Both the position numbers and the translations under genes were made by a program. 64,000 nucleotides of DNA from Leminorella richardii (GTDB taxonomy: Bacteria; Pseudomonadota; Gammaproteobacteria; Enterobacterales; Enterobacteriaceae): NCBI RefSeq assembly GCF_900478135.1, contig NZ_LS483470.1:2414501-2478500 (forward strand). Reading direction: 5' to 3'. The notes beneath the pieces were generated by a model. That model was not told where the DNA came from and did no database searches. It was given only the letters and a program-made list of their open reading frames with translations. Positions 17,841 to 27,873 of this stretch are shown piece by piece (the stretch's first letter is position 1; each line of letters starts with the position of its first letter).

Positions 17841-18523
17841 GCCGCCTCCCAAAGCTTACCGTCACGAAGGCGCAGCTGGCGCTGACAGCGAGCCGCCAGC
17901 GTTTCATCGTGAGTAACCAGCACCAGCGTTGTGGCGAAATCTCGATTGAGAGAAAACAGCAGATCGGCAATTTTTACACCCGTCTGGCGATCGAGGTTAC
18001 CGGTTGGCTCGTCAGCAAACAGAATGGTCGGCCGACTGATAAACGCCCTAGCAATAGCGACCCTCTGCTGTTCACCGCCTGACAGCTGAGCCGGTAAATG
18101 ACCGGCTCGGTTGCCAAGCCCTAGCTGCTCTAACAGAGCCAGTGCCTGTACTTTGCTGTCGCGCTCAGCGTCACCACGCAGCAGCGAAGGAAGTTGAACG
18201 TTTTCCAACGCTGTTAGCGTAGGCACCAGCATAAAAGATTGAAAAACAAAGCCCACGTCTTTCGCTCGCAGAGCAGCTCTGGCCTCTTCGTCCATATTTG
18301 GCAAGTCGTGCCCTAAAAGCCGAACGTCACCGCTTGTGCCGTCGTCTAGGCCTGCCAAAATGCCCAACAGTGTTGACTTCCCCGAACCTGACTCGCCGAT
18401 AAGCGCGATCGTCTGTCCTGAATTGACAACCAGCTCAACTCCGGTGAGGATGTTAAGCATGTTCTCTCCTTCACCAACAGACTTATTTAAATGACGAACT
18501 TCAAGAACGTAATTTTCAGACAT
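17837..18523 (-). CDS. ybbA: YbbA, ATP-binding subunit of a LolD/MacB-like ABC transporter
   Basis: The 228-residue ATPase has Walker A GESGSGKST (about 42-50), Q-loop VFQSFML, signature LSGGEQQRVAIARA (about 145-158) and Walker B ILFADEPTGNLD, followed by the switch histidine in LVTHDE. It pairs with the YbbP permease, whose start overlaps its stop by 4 bases. The first codons overlap the divergent tesA start by 33 bases, so both genes share a promoter region inside each other's 5' ends. Confidence 0.95.
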   Translation of the reverse strand: MSENYVLEVRHLNKSVGEGENMLNILTGVELVVNSGQTIALIGESGSGKSTLLGILAGLDDGTSGDVRLLGHDLPNMDEEARAALRAKDVGFVFQSFMLVPTLTALENVQLPSLLRGDAERDSKVQALALLEQLGLGNRAGHLPAQLSGGEQQRVAIARAFISRPTILFADEPTGNLDRQTGVKIADLLFSLNRDFATTLVLVTHDETLAARCQRQLRLRDGKLWEAA

Positions 18524-19150
18524 CTACCAATCCTTTTGTTGCTGGGGCTGTCGTCTTTGCGCGTCGCGGCGGCGGACACGCTGCTTATTCTGGGGGATAG
18601 CCTGAGCGCAGGCTACCGGTTGCCTATTGAGCAGGCTTGGGCCACCCAGCTAGCCGAACGCTGGAAGGGGCAGCCCGGCGCGCCAACCGTTATTAACGCC
18701 AGCATTAGCGGCGACACTGCGGCTCAGGGCTTAGCCCGCCTGCCTGAACTTATCAAAACACATCAGCCCCGCTGGGTGCTGATCGAGCTGGGCGCTAATG
18801 ACGGCCTGCGCGGCTTCCCAACCGCAGACATCGAGCGCGATCTCACGCAAATCATTACCACTGTCAAGCAGGCCAACGCCCAGCCTCTGTTGATGCAGAT
18901 CCGCATCACGCCTAACTACGGCAAACGCTATACCGATGCATTCACGGCAATGTATCCCAAACTGGCGCAGGAACAAAACGTGCCGCTGCTGCCCTATTTT
19001 ATGGAAGACGTGGTGGTCAAACCGGAATGGATGCAGTCCGATGGGCTTCATCCTACCGCAGAAGCCCAGCCGTTTATTGCCGACTTTATGGAAAAAGCGT
19101 TGGCTCCATACATAAGTTCCCAGTCTACAGCACAGTCGAAACAGAGCTAA
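18491..19150 (+). CDS. tesA: Periplasmic acyl-CoA thioesterase I / lysophospholipase L1
   Basis: SGNH hydrolase with a Sec signal peptide (cleavage after VAAA, near residue 28). The mature protein opens with TLLILGDSLSAGYR, where the GDS serine is the nucleophile. The other SGNH blocks follow: the glycine in SISGDTAAQG, GANDGLRG, and the Asp/His pair in SDGLHPT near residue 180. It hydrolyses acyl-thioesters and lysophospholipids in the periplasm. The 219 residues slightly exceed E. coli TesA (208) because of a polar C-terminal tail. It is divergent from ybbAP, as in E. coli. Confidence 0.95.
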   Translation: MTNFKNVIFRHLPILLLLGLSSLRVAAADTLLILGDSLSAGYRLPIEQAWATQLAERWKGQPGAPTVINASISGDTAAQGLARLPELIKTHQPRWVLIELGANDGLRGFPTADIERDLTQIITTVKQANAQPLLMQIRITPNYGKRYTDAFTAMYPKLAQEQNVPLLPYFMEDVVVKPEWMQSDGLHPTAEAQPFIADFMEKALAPYISSQSTAQSKQS

Positions 19151-19169
19151 GTCACGGAAAGGTAAAGTT

Positions 19170-19946
19170 ATGCAAAAGGCAGTATTGATTACCGGCTGTT
19201 CCAGCGGCATCGGGTTGGTGGTTGCCAACGATTTAAAACAGCGCGGCTATCGTGTGATCGCTACCTGCCGCAAGCCAGAAGACATCGAGCGCCTTCAGCA
19301 GCTGGGGTTTGAAACCATCAGGCTTGATTTGGACGACAGTGACAGCGTTCATGAGGCGGCTGCCGAAGCGCTCAGACTCACAGAGGGTAAGATCTATGGC
19401 CTGTTCAACAACGGCGGCTTCGGCATTTACGGGCGCTTAAATACCATTACTCGCCCGCAGTTTGAACGCCAGTTCTCCACCAATCTGTTCGGCGCCCACG
19501 AGCTGACCCAGCTGCTTTTGCCCGCCATGCTGGCTCAGGGTGAAGGGCGCATTATCCAAACCAGTTCGGTGATGGGCATTATTTCTACCCCCGGCAGAGG
19601 GCTGTATGCCGCCAGCAAGTATGCGCTGGAGGCGTGGTCAGACGCGCTGCGCCTTGAGCTTTACGGCAGCGGCATTCAGGTTAGCCTGATTGAGCCGGGG
19701 CCCATCAGCACTTCGTTTACCCACAACGTCAATCAAACCCAGCAGGATAAGCCTGTGGAGAACCCCTCCATTGCCCGACGCTTTACCCTGCCGCCGGAAG
19801 CGCTGCTGCCTGCCATTCGTCACGCGCTGGAAAGCCCTCGCGCAAAAATCCGTTACCGGGTAACTCTTGTCACTACGGCAATGGCAATTTGTAAACGCCT
19901 GCTGCCCGACAGGCTGATGGACATCATCTTAAAAAATAAGGGATAG
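19170..19946 (+). CDS. ybbO: Short-chain dehydrogenase/reductase YbbO
   Basis: Classical SDR of 258 residues. The nucleotide-binding motif GCSSGIG lies at residues 9-15, NNGGFG near 81, the catalytic serine in TSSVMG near 130 and the YAASK tyrosine-lysine pair at about 147-151. The sequence closely follows E. coli YbbO, an NADP-dependent reductase reported to act on aldehydes. The usual NNAG motif reads NNGG here, a small change near the cofactor pocket. It begins 19 bases after tesA and is probably cotranscribed. Confidence 0.93.
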   Translation: MQKAVLITGCSSGIGLVVANDLKQRGYRVIATCRKPEDIERLQQLGFETIRLDLDDSDSVHEAAAEALRLTEGKIYGLFNNGGFGIYGRLNTITRPQFERQFSTNLFGAHELTQLLLPAMLAQGEGRIIQTSSVMGIISTPGRGLYAASKYALEAWSDALRLELYGSGIQVSLIEPGPISTSFTHNVNQTQQDKPVENPSIARRFTLPPEALLPAIRHALESPRAKIRYRVTLVTTAMAICKRLLPDRLMDIILKNKG

Positions 19947-20063
19947 ACTTCAGCAACAGTCTTGAAAAATACAGCTGAAAGCCATATATCGTTGATAGCT
20001 ACGACAGATACGACAGCTACGATATAGCTACAAAATAAACAAACGTTTAAAAGAGAGTGCCAC

Positions 20064-20918
20064 ATGCCAGCGAACTTCGTTATTGACGTCAATGAGTCTA
20101 ACTTCCAACAGTTATTGGAACAGTCTTCACAGACGCCGCTGCTGTTTTACTTCTGGTCTCCTCGCAGTCAGCACTGTCAGGTTTTAGAGCCCGTACTGAC
20201 CAAGCTCAGCGCCGAGTACGGCGGTAAGTTTATTCTTGCCAAAATCGACTGCGACAGCCAGCCGATGGTCGCTGCACAGTTTGGCATCCGCGCCATTCCA
20301 ACCGTTTATCTGTTTAAAGACGGCCAACCGGTAGACGGTTTCCAAGGGCCACAGCCTGAAGAGGCCGTTCGCGCCCTGCTCGACCGCGTTCTTCCCAAAG
20401 AGGAAGAGCTAAAGGCCGCCGAAGCGCAAGACCTGATGCAGGAAGGCCGCTTTATTGATGCCCTTCCTTTATTGAAAGAAGCCTGGCAGCTCGATCAAAA
20501 GCGCAGTGACATTGCCATGCTGCTGGCAGAAACTCAAATCGCCCTGAACCGCAGCGAAGAGGCAGAAACGGTTCTTTCCGCTATACCACTTCAGGATCGC
20601 GACACGCGCTATCAGGGGCTGATCGCCCAGATTGAACTGCTAAAACAGGCCGCCGATACGCCGGAAATTCAGCAGTTGCAAAAGCAGGTTGATGCGGAAC
20701 CAGATAACGCCAAACTGGCAGTTCAGCTGGCTCTACAGCTGCATACCGTAGGCCGTAATGAAGAGGCGCTAGAGCTGCTGATGGGCCACCTCAAGCGGGA
20801 TCTCACCGCCGCCGACGGCGACGCGAAAAAGACCATGATGGATATTCTGGCTGCACTGGGCACCGGCGACGCGCTGGCGTCCAAGTTCCGCCGTCAGATG
20901 TATTCGCTGTTGTACTAA
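20064..20918 (+). CDS. cnoX: Chaperedoxin CnoX (YbbN)
   Basis: The 284-residue protein has an N-terminal thioredoxin fold (about 1-110) and a C-terminal TPR region (about 115-284). The active-site segment is SPRSQHC: the first catalytic cysteine of thioredoxin is replaced, as in E. coli YbbN. The protein protects substrates from over-oxidation and hands them to GroEL-ES or DnaK. It follows ybbO after about 117 bases and ends before a bidirectional terminator. Confidence 0.95.
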   Translation: MPANFVIDVNESNFQQLLEQSSQTPLLFYFWSPRSQHCQVLEPVLTKLSAEYGGKFILAKIDCDSQPMVAAQFGIRAIPTVYLFKDGQPVDGFQGPQPEEAVRALLDRVLPKEEELKAAEAQDLMQEGRFIDALPLLKEAWQLDQKRSDIAMLLAETQIALNRSEEAETVLSAIPLQDRDTRYQGLIAQIELLKQAADTPEIQQLQKQVDAEPDNAKLAVQLALQLHTVGRNEEALELLMGHLKRDLTAADGDAKKTMMDILAALGTGDALASKFRRQMYSLLY

Positions 20919-20940
20919 GAGCGACTCATACACAAGACAA

Positions 20941-20970
20941 AAACCAAGGGCGCTGAAGCGCCTTTGGTTT
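20941..20970. terminator. Bidirectional terminator between cnoX and hxpA
   Basis: AAACCAAGGGCGC and GCGCCTTTGGTTT pair around the loop TGAA with one internal mismatch, giving A-rich and T-rich flanks on both strands. It lies between two convergent genes. Confidence 0.85.
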
Positions 20971-20992
20971 ATATCAAAATAGACGATATAAG

Positions 20993-21643
20993 CTATTCAA
21001 ACGCCAGTCTAACAACGCCATTTTCATAAGCAACGCTGATTTGCTCCAGCGACGACAGCGCTTTATCAACACGCGCCAGATCCGGCGTGGCTTCCGCATT
21101 GACCGCAATGACTTTACAGCCCGCCGCTAGGCCGGAGGCAATGCCTGCTGCTGCGTCTTCAACAACAATGCACTCTTCGGGTAAAAAGCCCAAGCGCTGA
21201 GCGCCGAGAAGATAAGCGTCCGGCTCCGGTTTGCCTCTGGCAACCAGCTCGGCGGTTACAAATACCTCCGGCTGAGGTATCCCCGCCGCCCGACTGCGCG
21301 CTTGAGCAATAGGGATCGTGCCTGAAGTAACAATAGCCCAGGGAATACCCAGCTCATTGAGCCGGTTCAGCAGCAAAACAGCGCCGGGTAGCGCAACGAT
21401 GCCGTCAGTATCAATCGTTTCCTGATGCTCCAGCGCCTTAAATTCCTTTTGAATGTCTTCATCGCTGTAGCCTGCCATAAAGTGGCGCAGAGAGGTGATA
21501 GCCTGCTTGCCGTGAATAAAATCTAACACCTCTTTTGGATTGAGCGCGTATTTAGCGGCCAGCGTCAGCCATGCCCGCTCTACCACCGCCAGCGAGCTTA
21601 CCAGCGTGCCGTCTAGGTCGAATAGAAAACCTTTACCGTTCAA
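20993..21643 (-). CDS. hxpA: HAD-type sugar phosphatase (HxpA/YfbT)
   Basis: Haloacid-dehalogenase phosphatase with motif I FDLDGT (nucleophile Asp), motif II TSGT, the lysine in GKPEPDAYL and acidic motif IV VVEDAAAG. The sequence follows E. coli YfbT/HxpA, a sugar phosphatase. I chose a TTG start at 21643 (reading LNGKGFLFDLDG, 216 residues, the E. coli length) because GGAAGG lies 6-7 bases upstream; an ATG start 66 bases earlier would add a tail not seen in the family. It precedes the cnoX-facing terminator. Confidence 0.9.
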   Translation of the reverse strand: MNGKGFLFDLDGTLVSSLAVVERAWLTLAAKYALNPKEVLDFIHGKQAITSLRHFMAGYSDEDIQKEFKALEHQETIDTDGIVALPGAVLLLNRLNELGIPWAIVTSGTIPIAQARSRAAGIPQPEVFVTAELVARGKPEPDAYLLGAQRLGFLPEECIVVEDAAAGIASGLAAGCKVIAVNAEATPDLARVDKALSSLEQISVAYENGVVRLAFE

Positions 21644-21716
21644 ATTTTGCCTTCCCGTTTTTATCCAGCCAAAGAGAAAAGACCCGCATAAAGCGGGTCC
21701 TGTCATCAAGAATAAA

Positions 21717-22223
21717 TCAGGCGTTGATAATTTGCGAAATCTCTATTGCGCAAAGGTGATACTGACGCGGGCAGGATTGCCAAATGGCCAGCATGCGCTG
21801 GTACTTGTCCCACATCTTGGTTTGAGAGTTGAAGCCGTGCGTACCGGAATCAAAGTGGGTATAGCGACCTTCGGTGTTCACCAGAAAACGAACGTAGCTT
21901 AAATAGCGCGCTTCAGTCGCGGCGTCGAAGCCTAGGAACGCAATGCGGCGTTCGTCAATTTCGGCCTTGTCTTTCAGATGCTCCCTCAGGTTTTCAAACG
22001 AAACGCGCAGGGCGTGGTGCATTTCCATAATGTTGATAATGGTGCGACAGGTTTCCTCACTGAGCTCACCGAACTCGCGCTCCAGCTCCTTCATCTGCAG
22101 GCCAAAACCGCGCTCAACAATAGTCTGCAAACGACGATAGCGCTCAGCGTTCTCAGGATCCAACATCGTCATCATTTTGTACTGATTAGAAAGAATCAGT
22201 CTTTGAGCATTGGTCATTTCCAC
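21717..22223 (-). CDS. yfbU: YfbU family protein
   Basis: The 168-residue soluble protein opens with [20 protein letters not shown] and closely follows E. coli YfbU (164 residues) throughout, for example [16 protein letters not shown] and [18 protein letters not shown]. The molecular role is not firmly established; the E. coli protein has been linked to cell death phenotypes. It contains a four-residue insertion near residue 93. It lies 73 bases upstream of hxpA on the same strand, and a strong inverted repeat lies upstream of its start. Confidence 0.94.
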   Translation of the reverse strand: MEMTNAQRLILSNQYKMMTMLDPENAERYRRLQTIVERGFGLQMKELEREFGELSEETCRTIINIMEMHHALRVSFENLREHLKDKAEIDERRIAFLGFDAATEARYLSYVRFLVNTEGRYTHFDSGTHGFNSQTKMWDKYQRMLAIWQSCPRQYHLCAIEISQIINA

Positions 22224-22308
22224 AATAACAACTCCTACGCGTTGAAAACAAAAGATAATTCTGTCCAGGTCGCGCCGAGGGCGTCCTTAATAGCTAGAGA
22301 ATGTCACA

Positions 22309-22346
22309 TTGCGCTAAAGAGTGATACCCGTTTAGCGCAATTTTTT
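22309..22346 (+). terminator. Terminator-shaped inverted repeat with no obvious upstream gene
   Basis: TTGCGCTAAA and TTTAGCGCAA pair perfectly (10 bp) around a 12-base loop and are followed on the plus strand by six T. Both flanking genes (yfbU and yfbV) are on the minus strand, so no annotated plus-strand transcript ends here. It could end a small RNA or stop antisense transcription, or serve as an operator for yfbU. Confidence 0.55.
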
Positions 22347-22377
22347 GTGCATATTTGAGAGAAAAGGCGGAGTAGAT

Positions 22378-22408
22378 CAAAAAGCGGCCTTTAACAGATC
22401 GGGCCGCT
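22378..22408 (-). terminator. Terminator of yfbV
   Basis: Minus-strand stem AGCGGCC...GGCCGCT with a 12-base loop followed by five T, located just after the yfbV stop. Confidence 0.75.
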
Positions 22409-22419
22409 GGCTGAAACGA

Positions 22420-22872
22420 TTACAGATCGTCGAGAAAGGTTTTGTCTAATTGGCTAAAAGCCTGCTTGAGAAGCGCTGCTAAATGCTGGTAGGTAGGCTC
22501 CCCTTCCAGCGGTTCAAACGACTGCCCGGCTTCGGACAGTTTATCTCTTAGGGAAAAGAACCACTGCCTGAGTGAAGGAGGAAGTACGGTGCATGAACGC
22601 TTTCCTAACCACCAAAGACCCTGCATCGGCAAACTGCAGGCGAAAATGGCTGTCGCCACAGCAGTACCCAATGAGCCGTTCATAGCGATTTGCCACGCTA
22701 GCGTAAAGACAGCGATCGGCGGCATAAAGCGCACACCAAAACGCGTAGCGGTAACGATACGGCTTTCGGGAAATACCGCGTTGAGGCGCTTTTCAGTTGG
22801 CCAGGTTTTCATGTAGGTTTGGCCGCGCTGAAAAAGTTTCAGCCAGCCCAAAGAGCCTGAAGAACGTTTCAT
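22420..22872 (-). CDS. yfbV: YfbV (UPF0208) inner-membrane protein
   Basis: The 150-residue protein matches E. coli YfbV (151): an N-terminal RRGQ-type segment [17 protein letters not shown], two membrane helices around [16 protein letters not shown] and [23 protein letters not shown], and the conserved end [17 protein letters not shown]. coli YfbV has been tied to insulation of the Ter macrodomain. It is divergent from ackA. Confidence 0.95.
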   Translation of the reverse strand: MKRSSGSLGWLKLFQRGQTYMKTWPTEKRLNAVFPESRIVTATRFGVRFMPPIAVFTLAWQIAMNGSLGTAVATAIFACSLPMQGLWWLGKRSCTVLPPSLRQWFFSLRDKLSEAGQSFEPLEGEPTYQHLAALLKQAFSQLDKTFLDDL

Positions 22873-23271
22873 AGCGCATTGCCTCTAATTACCCACACAC
22901 CACAGTTATACCCTATCGTGCGCCAACTGTCAGATACAATCGTGCGCTTGGGCATTGGACGAAATCAAAAAAAACAGCAAATTTTCAAAAAAACACATAA
23001 AAAACTTGATGTAGTTTAATAAATATCAATTTAATTTGTAATTTGGTTTTCTTTTTAACTGCGCCAGGATTATGCTAATCAGCGCCCCTCTGGGCCCGTT
23101 TAAAAAGTAATAAATAATAGCAATAACCTGTTTTCAGGCAATTGTGTACAATAGCAAGAAACACCACGCGGGTACGCGGCGAAAAGGCGATTTTAGGGGC
23201 ATCTCCCCTACCGTCAGACGCTACGCTCCCGGCTTTTTTATTTCCAATCACGAATAAAATAGGTACTTCTC
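22873..23271 (+). promoter_or_regulatory. yfbV-ackA intergenic and ackA leader region
   Basis: About 400 AT-rich bases separate divergent yfbV and ackA. A -10-like TACAAT lies at 23147-23152 and a further TATGCTAAT at about 23071. CCTGTTTTCAGG (23127-23138) and TAGGGG...CCCCTA (near 23193-23209) are short hairpins in the probable leader. Individual sites for FNR or ArcA, known to act on ackA in E. coli, could not be fixed by eye. Confidence 0.4.
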
Positions 23272-24474
23272 ATGTCGAGTAAGCTGGTTCTGGTTCTTAA
23301 CTGCGGTAGTTCTTCTCTGAAGTTTGCCATCATTGATGCTGCCAATGGCGAAGAACACCTTTCTGGTTTAGCCGAGTGCTTCAGTCTGCCAGAAGCCCGT
23401 ATCAAATGGAAAATGGACGGAAGCAAGCACGAAGAAGCCCTTGGAGCTGGCGCTGCCCACAGCGAAGCTCTGAATTTCATCGTTAATACTATTCTGGCTC
23501 AAAAACCAGAGCTGTCAAACAGCCTGACGGCGATCGGCCACCGCATCGTACACGGCGGCGAGCAGTTCACTCAGTCAGTCGTGATTACTGACGATGTCCT
23601 GAAAGGCATCAAAGCCGCTGCGCCGTTCGCGCCGCTGCACAACCCAGCTGGTCTTATCGGCATTCAGGAAGCCTTCAAAGCGTTCCCTTCTCTGAAGAAT
23701 AACAACGTGGCCGTTTTTGATACCGCTTTCCATCAGACCATGCCGGAAGAATCCTTCCTGTATGCCCTGCCCTACAGCCTGTACAAAAATCACGGCGTGC
23801 GTCGCTACGGTTTCCACGGCACCAGCCATTACTATGTGAGCCGTGAAGCAGCCAAGATGCTGAACAAGTCCGTAGATGAGCTGAACGTGATTACCTGCCA
23901 TCTGGGCAACGGCGGTTCTGTTTCCGCTATTCGCAACGGCAAGTGTGTTGATACTTCTATGGGTCTGACCCCGCTGGAAGGTCTGGTCATGGGCACCCGC
24001 AGCGGTGACATCGACCCGGCGATCATTTTCCACATGTACGACGTGCTTGGTATGAGCATGGAACAGATCAACACCATGCTGAACAAAGAGTCTGGCCTGA
24101 TGGGTCTGACTGAAGTGACTAGCGACTGCCGCTACGTTGAAGACAACTATGCCGAAAAGGCTGACGCCAAGCGCGCAATGGACGTTTTCTGTCACCGTCT
24201 GGCCAAATACATCGGTGCCTACACGTCACTGATGGACGGTCGTCTGGACGCGGTTATCTTCACCGGCGGCATCGGTGAAAACGCAGCTATGGTTCGCGAA
24301 CTGACTCTAGATAAACTGGCTCTGCTCGGCTTCGCTGTTGACCACGAGCGCAACCTGGCTGCCCGCTTCGGCAAGTCAGGCAACATCGCCAAAGACGGCA
24401 CTCGCCCAGCGCTGATTATCCCAACCAATGAAGAGTTGGTTATCGCGCAGGACGCAGCCCGTCTCGCTGCATAA
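23272..24474 (+). CDS. ackA: Acetate kinase
   Basis: ASKHA-superfamily kinase converting acetyl phosphate and ADP to acetate and ATP. The 400 residues match E. coli AckA. Signatures include [12 protein letters not shown] (5-16), GHRIVHGG (about 87-94), [10 protein letters not shown] (about 147-156), [11 protein letters not shown] (about 179-189) and [10 protein letters not shown] (about 329-338). It lies 74 bases before pta, forming the usual overflow operon that also sets the acetyl phosphate level. Confidence 0.99.
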   Translation: MSSKLVLVLNCGSSSLKFAIIDAANGEEHLSGLAECFSLPEARIKWKMDGSKHEEALGAGAAHSEALNFIVNTILAQKPELSNSLTAIGHRIVHGGEQFTQSVVITDDVLKGIKAAAPFAPLHNPAGLIGIQEAFKAFPSLKNNNVAVFDTAFHQTMPEESFLYALPYSLYKNHGVRRYGFHGTSHYYVSREAAKMLNKSVDELNVITCHLGNGGSVSAIRNGKCVDTSMGLTPLEGLVMGTRSGDIDPAIIFHMYDVLGMSMEQINTMLNKESGLMGLTEVTSDCRYVEDNYAEKADAKRAMDVFCHRLAKYIGAYTSLMDGRLDAVIFTGGIGENAAMVRELTLDKLALLGFAVDHERNLAARFGKSGNIAKDGTRPALIIPTNEELVIAQDAARLAA

Positions 24475-24548
24475 GAATAGAAGGTCACACCGTCAGCTAA
24501 GGCTGGCGGTGTCGTTTTGACGAAAGCACAACCGAAAGAGGGTTAGCC

Positions 24549-26705
24549 GTGTCTCGTACAATCATGTTAATTCCTACTGGCACCAGCGTAGGCCTGACTA
24601 GCGTCAGCCTCGGTGTCGTACGCGCTATGGAGCGCAAAGGCGTCCGTTTGGGCGTGTTCAAGCCCGTAGCCCAGTCCCGCTCTGGTGACAACGTGGCGGA
24701 TCAAACCACCACCATCCTGCGCGCAAACTCTAACGCCACCACAGCCGAACCGTTGAGTATGACGCTGGTTGAAAGCCTGCTGAGCAACAACCAGCAGGAC
24801 GTGCTGATGGAAACCATTGTTGAGCGCTACCAAGAATGTGCCAAAGGCTCTGAGGTAGTTCTGATCGAAGGTCTGGTTCCTACGCCAAAGCACCAGTTCG
24901 CCAACGCTCTGAACTATGAAATCGCCAAAACGCTGGGTGCAGAAATCGTTTTCGTTATGTCTCTGGGCAAAGATTCTCCGGCTCAGCTGAAAGAGCGCAT
25001 CGAACTGGCTCGCTCCAACTTCGGTGGCAGTAAGAATGAAAACATCACCGGCGTCATCATCAACAAGCTGAATGCTCCGGTTGACGATCAGGGTCGCACC
25101 CGTCCGGATCTGTCAGAAATGTTTGACGATGCCTCTCAGTCCAAGCAGATCGCCAACGTCGACACTGCCCAGCTGTTCAGCAACTCTAGCCTGCCGATTT
25201 TGGGCTGCGTTCCATGGAACGTTGACCTGATCGCTACGCGCGCCATCGATATGGCTCATCACCTGAAAGCGCGCATTATCAATGAAGGGCAGATCCGCAC
25301 TCGCCGCATCAAGTCCATTACGTTCTGTGCGCGCAGCATTCCTAACATGCTGGCTCACTTCCGCCCTGGTTCCCTACTGGTTGCCTCTGCGGATCGTCCT
25401 GACGTTCTGGTCGCCGCCTGTCTTGCCGCCATGAACGGCGTTGAAATCGGCGCAATCCTGCTAACTGGCGGTTACGAAATCGACGATCGCACCGCTAAGC
25501 TGTGCGAACAGGCGTTCGAAACCGGTCTGCCTGTGTTTATGGTTGATACCAACACATGGCAAACGTCTCTGTCTCTGCAAAGCTTCAGTCTGGAAGCGCC
25601 GTCAGACGACCACGAGCGCATTGAGCTGTCGCAAAACCACATCGCTAACCACATCAACAGCGAGTGGATTGACCAACTGACCGCCAACACCGAAGGCTCA
25701 CGCCGCATGTCTCCACCGGCGTTCCGCTATCAGCTGACCGAGCTGGCTCGCAAAGCTAACAAGCGCGTTGTGCTGCCAGAAGGTGACGAGCCGCGCACCA
25801 TCAAGGCTGCCGTTATTTGTGCCGAACGCGGCATTGCTCAATGTATCCTTCTAGGTAACCCAGAAGAAATTAAGCGCGTTGCCGAAGCGCAGGGCGTTGA
25901 GCTGGGTAAAGGCATTGAAATCATCGATCCGGATGCCGTTCGCGAGCAGTATGTGCCTCATCTGGTTGAGCTGCGTAAGAGCAAGGGCATGACTGAGGTC
26001 GTTGCCCGCGAGCAGCTGCAGGATAACGTGGTTCTCGGCACGCTGATGCTGGAACAGGGTGAAGTTGACGGTCTGGTTTCCGGTGCTGTTCACACCACTG
26101 CAAACACTATCCGTCCGCCGCTTCAGCTGATTAAAACGGCTCCGGGTAGTTCACTGGTTTCCTCCGTGTTCTTTATGCTGCTGCCTGAGCAGGTTCTGGT
26201 TTACGGCGACTGCGCCATTAACCCAGACCCAACCGCTGAGCAGCTGGCAGAAATCGCGATTCAGTCTGCTGACTCTGCGGCAGCCTTCGGTGTCGATCCT
26301 CGCGTAGCGATGATCTCCTACTCTACCGGCAACTCCGGCAGCGGCAGCGACGTAGAAAAAGTGCGCGAAGCGACCCGCCTCGCTCAGGAAAAGCGTCCAG
26401 ATCTGGTTATCGACGGCCCACTGCAGTACGATGCGGCCATCATGGCAGACGTAGCCCGTTCCAAAGCCCCTAACTCACCGGTTGCAGGTAAAGCCACGGT
26501 CTTCATCTTCCCTGACTTGAACACCGGTAACACCACTTACAAAGCGGTTCAGCGCTCTGCCGATCTGGTCTCTATCGGGCCAATGCTGCAGGGTATGCGC
26601 AAGCCGGTTAACGACCTGTCCCGCGGCGCACTGGTAGACGATATTGTCTATACCATCGCTCTGACAGCGATTCAGGCCGTTCAGATCGAAAACGCGGCTC
26701 AGTAA
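24549..26705 (+). CDS. pta: Phosphate acetyltransferase
   Basis: Converts acetyl-CoA and phosphate to acetyl phosphate. The 718-residue enzyme is the long enterobacterial form (E. coli 714): an N-terminal P-loop-like regulatory domain ([20 protein letters not shown]), a central DRTGG-type domain (about 225-340) and the catalytic PTA_PTB domain (about 390-715) with [11 protein letters not shown] and [10 protein letters not shown]. It is the second gene of ackA-pta and is followed by two hairpins. Confidence 0.99.
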   Translation: MSRTIMLIPTGTSVGLTSVSLGVVRAMERKGVRLGVFKPVAQSRSGDNVADQTTTILRANSNATTAEPLSMTLVESLLSNNQQDVLMETIVERYQECAKGSEVVLIEGLVPTPKHQFANALNYEIAKTLGAEIVFVMSLGKDSPAQLKERIELARSNFGGSKNENITGVIINKLNAPVDDQGRTRPDLSEMFDDASQSKQIANVDTAQLFSNSSLPILGCVPWNVDLIATRAIDMAHHLKARIINEGQIRTRRIKSITFCARSIPNMLAHFRPGSLLVASADRPDVLVAACLAAMNGVEIGAILLTGGYEIDDRTAKLCEQAFETGLPVFMVDTNTWQTSLSLQSFSLEAPSDDHERIELSQNHIANHINSEWIDQLTANTEGSRRMSPPAFRYQLTELARKANKRVVLPEGDEPRTIKAAVICAERGIAQCILLGNPEEIKRVAEAQGVELGKGIEIIDPDAVREQYVPHLVELRKSKGMTEVVAREQLQDNVVLGTLMLEQGEVDGLVSGAVHTTANTIRPPLQLIKTAPGSSLVSSVFFMLLPEQVLVYGDCAINPDPTAEQLAEIAIQSADSAAAFGVDPRVAMISYSTGNSGSGSDVEKVREATRLAQEKRPDLVIDGPLQYDAAIMADVARSKAPNSPVAGKATVFIFPDLNTGNTTYKAVQRSADLVSIGPMLQGMRKPVNDLSRGALVDDIVYTIALTAIQAVQIENAAQ

Positions 26706-26720
26706 GACTGTGTAATAAAA

Positions 26721-26742
26721 CGGGCCGCTGAAAAGCGGCCCG
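26721..26742 (-). terminator. Strong hairpin after pta, T-tract on the minus strand
   Basis: CGGGCCGCT and AGCGGCCCG pair around GAAA. On the minus strand it is followed by TTTTATT, so it best fits the end of transcripts of the minus-strand gene at 26779-27324; on the plus strand no T-run follows. Confidence 0.65.
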
Positions 26743-26764
26743 GAAAAAATGCATAGACTGATTA

Positions 26765-26799
26765 AAAAGCGCCGAAATCTACTTCGTTTCGGCGCTTTT
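26765..26799 (+). terminator. Terminator of ackA-pta, T-tract on the plus strand
   Basis: AAAAGCGCCGAAA and TTTCGGCGCTTTT pair around a 9-base loop, symmetrical enough to act in both directions, with TTTTATT following on the plus strand. The stop codon of the opposing minus-strand gene lies inside its loop. Confidence 0.75.
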
Positions 26800-27324
26800 A
26801 TTCTGTCGAAAATAAAACAGAAAATACCGATAAAGACCTTCAACCTCTGAGATATCAGCGGAAAAACGTTCTGCAAATTGTTTGACCTGTATCGCCTCCA
26901 GTGCAGAGTTATACTCGCTGTCTTCAAGCTCGTTGAGCATACAAAAAAAGTATTCACAGTCTACGCTGTCTTCACTGCAACAATCGACGAAACGTCCTGA
27001 TTCCAACAAAAATGACGCCCAGGAAATCATCCTGTAGTGATACTTGATAAATAAACAGGCCGCATAAAAATCAGCCGGTCGTTCGAAAACAACCGCCGGG
27101 CGCCAATAGGCATGGGAACGGGCGATGTTGATAGCATCCGGCTGATATTTTACTTCATAGAGATCCATTATCCAGTCAGGTGGGGAATCTTCGCGCCGAA
27201 TAACCTCATTACACCAAGGAAGATAGTATTTGTAGTTGATCAGCTCGGCCTCCAGCATGAGGCCAAGCCGCACGGCAAACGCCTTTGATAAAGGCAATAA
27301 GCCGGATGGAAGACTATGGCTCAA
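26779..27324 (-). CDS. Uncharacterised soluble protein downstream of yfcD
   Basis: I do not recognise this protein of up to 181 residues. It is rich in aromatic residues ([44 protein letters not shown]), with no signal peptide and mainly helical character. The longest frame uses a TTG at 27324 that overlaps the yfcD end by 11 bases; ATG at 27258 ([12 protein letters not shown], 159 residues) is a reasonable alternative. It is likely cotranscribed with yfcE-yfcD. E. coli has no gene I know at this place, so it may be lineage-specific. Confidence 0.65.
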   Translation of the reverse strand: MSHSLPSGLLPLSKAFAVRLGLMLEAELINYKYYLPWCNEVIRREDSPPDWIMDLYEVKYQPDAINIARSHAYWRPAVVFERPADFYAACLFIKYHYRMISWASFLLESGRFVDCCSEDSVDCEYFFCMLNELEDSEYNSALEAIQVKQFAERFSADISEVEGLYRYFLFYFRQNKSAETK

Positions 27325-27859
27325 CCGAAGCCGCCTGACCCATTCCGTCAGGATTGCGCGTCAGCCACAGGTTCAGCGCCTTGATAGAGTCAGGAGTAAA
27401 CTCTTCCTCGCGCTGGTTGATCTCTTCCAACGTCATCCAGTGAACGCTCTCTACTTCGTCTTCCTGTAGCGCAAACGGGCCATGAGACACGCAGCTAAAC
27501 AGCGCGCCCCATACCATGCAGCTCTCGGACTCGTAGTAAAACGTCCCGTGATCGGCAAACGGCACATCGGCAATACCCAACTCCTCTTCTGCCTCGCGGC
27601 GAGCGGAAGCCAGCATATCTTCGCCCTTCTGCACAACGCCGCCTGCGGCAGCATCCAGCCATCCCGGATAGAAATCCTTATTTTGCGTGCGGCGCTGAAC
27701 CAGCACCTTGTCCATTCCGTTATGCACAACAATGTAGGTCGCTCTGTGACGAAGATTTTTTTGCCGCATCTGCTGACGCGTGGCCTGCGCCATCACGTTA
27801 TTATTTTCATCGACCACATCAACCCACTCGATGCGTGCTGCCTGGCTTTGCTCTTCCAT
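27314..27859 (-). CDS. yfcD: Nudix hydrolase YfcD
   Basis: The 181-residue protein has a complete Nudix box: [24 protein letters not shown] (about residues 74-97, with the REAEEEL helix). Flanking phrases [32 protein letters not shown] and [10 protein letters not shown] match E. coli YfcD (180). Nudix enzymes cleave nucleoside-diphosphate-linked substrates; the YfcD substrate is not settled. It follows yfcE after 14 bases. Confidence 0.95.
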   Translation of the reverse strand: MEEQSQAARIEWVDVVDENNNVMAQATRQQMRQKNLRHRATYIVVHNGMDKVLVQRRTQNKDFYPGWLDAAAGGVVQKGEDMLASARREAEEELGIADVPFADHGTFYYESESCMVWGALFSCVSHGPFALQEDEVESVHWMTLEEINQREEEFTPDSIKALNLWLTRNPDGMGQAASVEP

Positions 27860-27873
27860 CTATGAAAAACCTT

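Noticed and set aside
23009..23032. TTGAT...ATCAA dyad upstream of ackA as an FNR site
   Set aside because: The half-sites are separated by 14 bases instead of 4, so the spacing is wrong for FNR.
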